Source: Bacillaceae bacterium S4-13-56
GTDB taxonomy: Bacteria > Bacillota > Bacilli > Bacillales > JAWJLM01
Direction: 5' to 3'
DNA: 64,000 nucleotides
Assembly: GCA_040191315.1 (NCBI GenBank)
Contig: JAWJLM010000005.1
Coordinates: 62,001 to 126,000 of the forward strand
The position numbers and the translations under genes were made by a program. Below are positions 60,837 through 64,000 of the stretch, piece after piece (position 1 is the stretch's first letter; each line of letters opens with the position of its first letter). The notes beneath the pieces are model-generated. The model was not told the DNA's origin. It searched no databases and saw only the letters and a list, made by a program, of their open reading frames with translations.

Positions 60837-62386
60837 TATAGAAAACGGTTAATGATAGGTATTTGCTTCCATTCATCTTTCTTAACGATTCCTAATATTT
60901 GTAGCAATAGTAAGTAAATAATTCCTAATAGAAGTAGAGCTCCTAAAAATAAAAATACATTACCTCCTACTGTGTCTAACATCGACTTCATAAATTGAGC
61001 AGCAGCGTAAGTTAATCCTAGCAAAGCTCCAATTTTTGCCCATTCTTTAAACGGCATGGAAAACTGAATGGCTTTTTTTAAGGATGCATAGTGAAGCAAG
61101 GTAACAACAACTACTCCAATGACAATGGCTAATGCAACTCCCATAATCCCTAACTCCGGTCGAGAGGCTAATACGACTAAGGCTACAAATTTAACAATTG
61201 ATCCTATTACACTATTCCACATAGCTGGTTTTGCATAATCTAATGCCTGTAATCCTGACTGAAGCGGCGTTTGGAAATAAAGCAACAGGAAAAAAGGTGC
61301 CATTATATATAAAAAGGAGGTGGCGCTGTCATCGTTATACATATAAGTTAATAACGGAGAAGCAAAAATAAATAATATAACTGTGGCAATTCCTCCCGAA
61401 GCCAACGATAGTCGAATAGACTGTTGTAATCGGTAGTGAATTAATCTAGTTTGATTTTTGGCATTGGCCTCACTAATAGCAGGCACGAGTGCAATGGATA
61501 AGGAATTTGTAATAAAAGTAGGCAAAAAGAGGAGTGGCATCGCGTACCCCGTAAGTGTCCCATATTGCTTTGTAGCCTCTACGGCAGCTATTCCTGCAAT
61601 GGCTAGACTTTGAACAACTAAAATGGGTTCAAGAAAATAAGAAACTGAACCAACTAACCGACTTCCTGTGGTTGGGATTGCAATTCTCATTAATTCGTAA
61701 AAGGTTTGTTTGCCCGACTTGATAGATGATAAAAATCTGTTAAAAATTTTCACTCTTTTTTTCTGTTTAAACATCCATATCATATACATCAATGATACAA
61801 ATTCACCTATTATCGCAGAAATCATAGCACCTGCTGCAGCATATTCCACTCCATAAGGGAGAAGTGCTTTTACAAAAAAGGCCACGAGGGTAATTCTAAC
61901 AATTTGTTCAATGACTTGAGAAATTGCTTGTGGTAACATATTTTGTCTTCCTTGGAAATATCCCCTTAGCACGGACGAAATAGCGACAATGGGAACGATA
62001 GGGGAAATAGCCAGTAAAGGATATAACACTCTTTCGTCCGTCAATAAATGCTTCGCAACTAATGGCGCTAACAGGATCATGGCGGTTGTAAATATAACAC
62101 TTAACAAAGTAGTTATCGATAAGGAGATCACAAGGATAGCTTTTATCTTTTTTTTATCTCCCATTGCTTCTGCCTCTGCAACACGTTTGGATATTGCGAC
62201 TGGTAAACCAAATTGGGTCAGGTTGATGACTAAGACAAATGTAGGTAGAGCCATCATATATAAGCCAACGCCTTCTTGTCCCATAACCCTTGCAACTACA
62301 ATTCGGTTAATAAAACCTAAAAAGCGTGTGATCATACCTGCTACAATAAGAATTAACGTTCCTTTTAAAAACGACTGCTTGGTCAT
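60836..62386 (-). CDS. spoVB: SpoVB, MOP-family lipid flippase-like protein
   Basis: The 516-residue protein has about 14 membrane helices, of the polysaccharide-transport/MurJ-Wzx superfamily. The N-terminal KGTLILIVAGMITRFLGFINRIVVARVMGQEGVGLYMM is typical of SpoVB, which is needed for spore cortex synthesis, probably by moving lipid-linked precursors. The minus-strand ribosome site GGTAGGG precedes the ATG. Its upstream region has a sigma-E-like promoter. Confidence 0.93.
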   Translation of the reverse strand: MTKQSFLKGTLILIVAGMITRFLGFINRIVVARVMGQEGVGLYMMALPTFVLVINLTQFGLPVAISKRVAEAEAMGDKKKIKAILVISLSITTLLSVIFTTAMILLAPLVAKHLLTDERVLYPLLAISPIVPIVAISSVLRGYFQGRQNMLPQAISQVIEQIVRITLVAFFVKALLPYGVEYAAAGAMISAIIGEFVSLMYMIWMFKQKKRVKIFNRFLSSIKSGKQTFYELMRIAIPTTGSRLVGSVSYFLEPILVVQSLAIAGIAAVEATKQYGTLTGYAMPLLFLPTFITNSLSIALVPAISEANAKNQTRLIHYRLQQSIRLSLASGGIATVILFIFASPLLTYMYNDDSATSFLYIMAPFFLLLYFQTPLQSGLQALDYAKPAMWNSVIGSIVKFVALVVLASRPELGIMGVALAIVIGVVVVTLLHYASLKKAIQFSMPFKEWAKIGALLGLTYAAAQFMKSMLDTVGGNVFLFLGALLLLGIIYLLLLQILGIVKKDEWKQIPIINRFL

Positions 62387-62419
62387 CTTGAAACCCTACC
62401 TTCTCAAAGAAGTCAAATT

Positions 62420-62440
62420 CATATACAATGAATGTATATG
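62420..62440. promoter_or_regulatory. Palindrome between spoVB and comN
   Basis: CATATACA and TGTATATG form a perfect 8-bp inverted repeat around ATGAA in the divergent intergenic region. It overlaps the putative spoVB -10, so it could be an operator. Confidence 0.4.
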
Positions 62441-62461
62441 CGAAGATGGTACAAGGATGAC
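62432..62461 (-). promoter_or_regulatory. Candidate sigma-E promoter for spoVB
   Basis: On the minus strand, GTCATCC, a 14-base spacer, then CATATACAT approximate the sigma-E consensus. spoVB is a sigma-E gene in B. subtilis. The match is by eye. Confidence 0.4.
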
Positions 62462-62512
62462 AAGCTTTCATAAATTATCTATCAGAATGAAGGACAGTTT
62501 GGGAGGATCGCC

Positions 62513-62806
62513 ATGGAAGAGGAGAAAAGTGTTTTGCAATGGAAGAAAACTCTTTTGCCGTTTTTAGAGAGTAAGGCAGAAGAATTAAAGGTTATGGGAT
62601 ATGATAAAACAAAGCCAGAAGATGTTTGGGATTGTTTGATGAAAAAGGTTTGGAAGAAGGAAAAAAACTTGCGATTACATCAGGCAGTCCAGGATGTTAT
62701 GCATTTAAGCACTCAAATTTTTATGAGCTATTTGACTATGAAGGCTTACGAAAGCAATGATTTATTCGCACAAATTCGAGAATTGGCAGAAAACGTTCCT
62801 GAATAA
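62513..62806 (+). CDS. comN: ComN, post-transcriptional regulator
   Basis: The 97-residue acidic helical protein matches ComN (YrzD), which in B. subtilis controls comE mRNA and sits between spoVB and secDF, as here. The core KTKPEDVWDCLMKKVWKK and AVQDVMHLSTQIFMSYLTMKAYE is characteristic. GGGAGGAT precedes the ATG. It is transcribed divergently from spoVB. Confidence 0.88.
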   Translation: MEEEKSVLQWKKTLLPFLESKAEELKVMGYDKTKPEDVWDCLMKKVWKKEKNLRLHQAVQDVMHLSTQIFMSYLTMKAYESNDLFAQIRELAENVPE

Positions 62807-62831
62807 TAGATAGCTATCTTTGGGATGTATA

Positions 62832-62861
62832 TTGACAGTTCTTTGAAGCCGTTTCTATAAT
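62832..62861 (+). promoter_or_regulatory. Strong sigma-A promoter for secD(F)
   Basis: A perfect TTGACA and a perfect TATAAT are separated by 18 bases. Confidence 0.75.
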
Positions 62862-62867
62862 GGGAAT

Positions 62868-63015
62868 AGTAATTGTGCAGAAAGTTATAGTTTTATCACT
62901 TATTGTACATTAGTGATGGCATAGTGGTAAGATCACCCTATGCTGAACTCTTTGGGTACATACTACATCAAAGAAGAGATTCACTGGTTTCAAAGTAGAA
63001 GGAGGCACAAAAGAA
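62868..63015 (+). promoter_or_regulatory. Long leader of secD(F)
   Basis: About 150 bases lie between the strong promoter and the start codon. They hold an inverted repeat TCACT..AGTGA near 62897-62915, but no T-box hallmark or recognisable riboswitch. GGAGG lies 11 bases before the ATG. Confidence 0.35.
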
Positions 63016-64000
63016 ATGACAAAAAGGGGCCGAATTGTTGCCTTTTTTGCGATCGTCTTTATTGCAGCAGTTGCAATTGGGATGACAGTTAATGGGGTTG
63101 CAAAGGATGTTAGACTAGGACTAGATTTGCAAGGTGGATTTGAAATTCTCTATGAAGTAACACCCCTTGATGGAGAAGAAGAAGTTAACGATAAGGTATT
63201 AGATGCTACTGTTCAATCCTTATATGAACGTGTTGACGTTTTAGGGATCAGTGAAACGGACATAGAAATTGAAGAACCTAATCGAATAAGAGTTCAATTA
63301 GCTGGAATTAAAGATCAAGCTGCTGCAAGAGAATTGTTATCTACTTCGGCAGAATTGACTTTCCGTGATATAGAAGACAAGAAATTGTTAGACGGTTCTG
63401 ATTTAGTTGAAGGAAGTGCACAACAATCCTATAACCAAAATAATGAGGTTGTTGTGACTGTTAAGCTGAAAAGCGCAAGTAAGTTTGCAGATGTAACACA
63501 GGAAGTTTTGAATCGAGGAAGAAATTATCCTAATAATGCGCTAGTCATATGGTTGGATTATGAAGAGGGAGATTCTTTTGCCGAAGAATTTCAAAAGGAA
63601 GACCCAAAATACATCTCTGCTCCAGGAGTAAATGAAATCATTCGTAGCACCGATGTGGAAATTAGTGGTAATTTCACGATGGAATCCGCGAAACAATTAG
63701 CAGATATCTTGAATGCAGGATCCTTACCAGTTAAACTGGACGAGCTTTATTCAACCTCTGTCAGTGCACAATTTGGCGAACAAGCATTATTTAAAACAGT
63801 AACCGCTGGAGCAATTGGTGTTGCTCTTATCTTGTTATTTATGTTAGTTTACTACCGTTTCCTAGGGGTTATCTCTGTAGTTACATTAAGCATCTATATC
63901 TATTTAATTTTATTAGTTTTTAATTTGATGAATGGGGTTCTCACCTTACCAGGTATTGCCGCATTGATTCTCGGTATAGGTATGGCTGTCGACGCTAATA
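63016..64000 (+). CDS. secDF: SecD/SecDF protein-export membrane protein (partial)
   Basis: The reading begins MTKRGRIVAFFAIVFIAAVAIG and runs off the window after about 328 codons. SecD uses the proton gradient to pull exported chains out of SecYEG. Seen here are the first membrane helix, the signature RLGLDLQGG near residue 35, the large external P1 domain, and the start of the RND-like helices (LILLFMLVYYRFLG and LPGIAALILGIGMAVDAN). Bacillus usually has a fused SecDF; the F half would lie beyond the window. Confidence 0.95.
   Translation, partial: MTKRGRIVAFFAIVFIAAVAIGMTVNGVAKDVRLGLDLQGGFEILYEVTPLDGEEEVNDKVLDATVQSLYERVDVLGISETDIEIEEPNRIRVQLAGIKDQAAARELLSTSAELTFRDIEDKKLLDGSDLVEGSAQQSYNQNNEVVVTVKLKSASKFADVTQEVLNRGRNYPNNALVIWLDYEEGDSFAEEFQKEDPKYISAPGVNEIIRSTDVEISGNFTMESAKQLADILNAGSLPVKLDELYSTSVSAQFGEQALFKTVTAGAIGVALILLFMLVYYRFLGVISVVTLSIYIYLILLVFNLMNGVLTLPGIAALILGIGMAVDAN

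Overview
The window is chromosomal DNA from a low-GC, endospore-forming Bacillaceae. The evidence is gene content and order: ysoA-tig-clpX-lonB-lonA-engB-hemAXCDBL-spoVID-ysxE-valS-folC, then spoIIB-maf-radC-mreBCD-minCD-spoIVFAB-(rng)-rplU-prp-rpmA-spo0B-obg-pheBA-safA, then nadE-bofC-ruvAB-queA-tgt-yajC and spoVB-comN-secDF. This closely follows the corresponding region of Bacillus subtilis. Sporulation genes (spoVID, safA, ysxE, spoIIB, spoIVFA/FB, spo0B, bofC, spoVB) show that the organism makes spores. The genus cannot be fixed from sequence reading alone.

Positions 1 to about 3650 are foreign to the rest. I find no CG dinucleotide from base 1 to base 3648, whereas CG is common in everything to the right. 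This block holds three iteron-like repeats, a helix-turn-helix protein, a secreted protein on the other strand and three small unknown proteins. It ends at a tRNA-Arg gene whose 5' half carries two stem-breaking substitutions. I read it as the right end of an integrated element whose other end lies outside the window.

Positions 4000-29970 hold proteostasis genes (trigger factor, ClpX, LonB, LonA), the GTPase EngB, the C5 haem pathway from glutamyl-tRNA to uroporphyrinogen III, spore coat genes, ValS behind a T-box leader, FolC and a membrane GAF-GGDEF protein. An N-terminally truncated ABC ATPase at 13553-14104 is a decayed insertion between engB and hemA.

Positions 30000-37440 are the most disturbed part of the backbone. 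A dense, GC-richer intergenic repeat is followed by pilM, a 24-codon stub of pilN and the C-terminal remnant of a TnpB gene with a possible relic omega-RNA. Further on, radC is split inside its JAMM motif by a 2522-nt group II intron that encodes a reverse transcriptase/maturase with an HNH domain.

Positions 37655-64000 are again ordinary: cell shape and division (MreBCD, MinCD), the SpoIVF protease pair, RNase G, the L21-Prp-L27 operon, Spo0B-Obg, phenylalanine synthesis, SafA with a 12-bp coding minisatellite, Holliday-junction enzymes, queuosine synthesis and the Sec accessory genes, ending inside secD(F). Several families of intergenic repeat (A at 8290, 14141, 30016, 30177, 46242 and 57861; B at 41696 and 46290) are scattered between operons.
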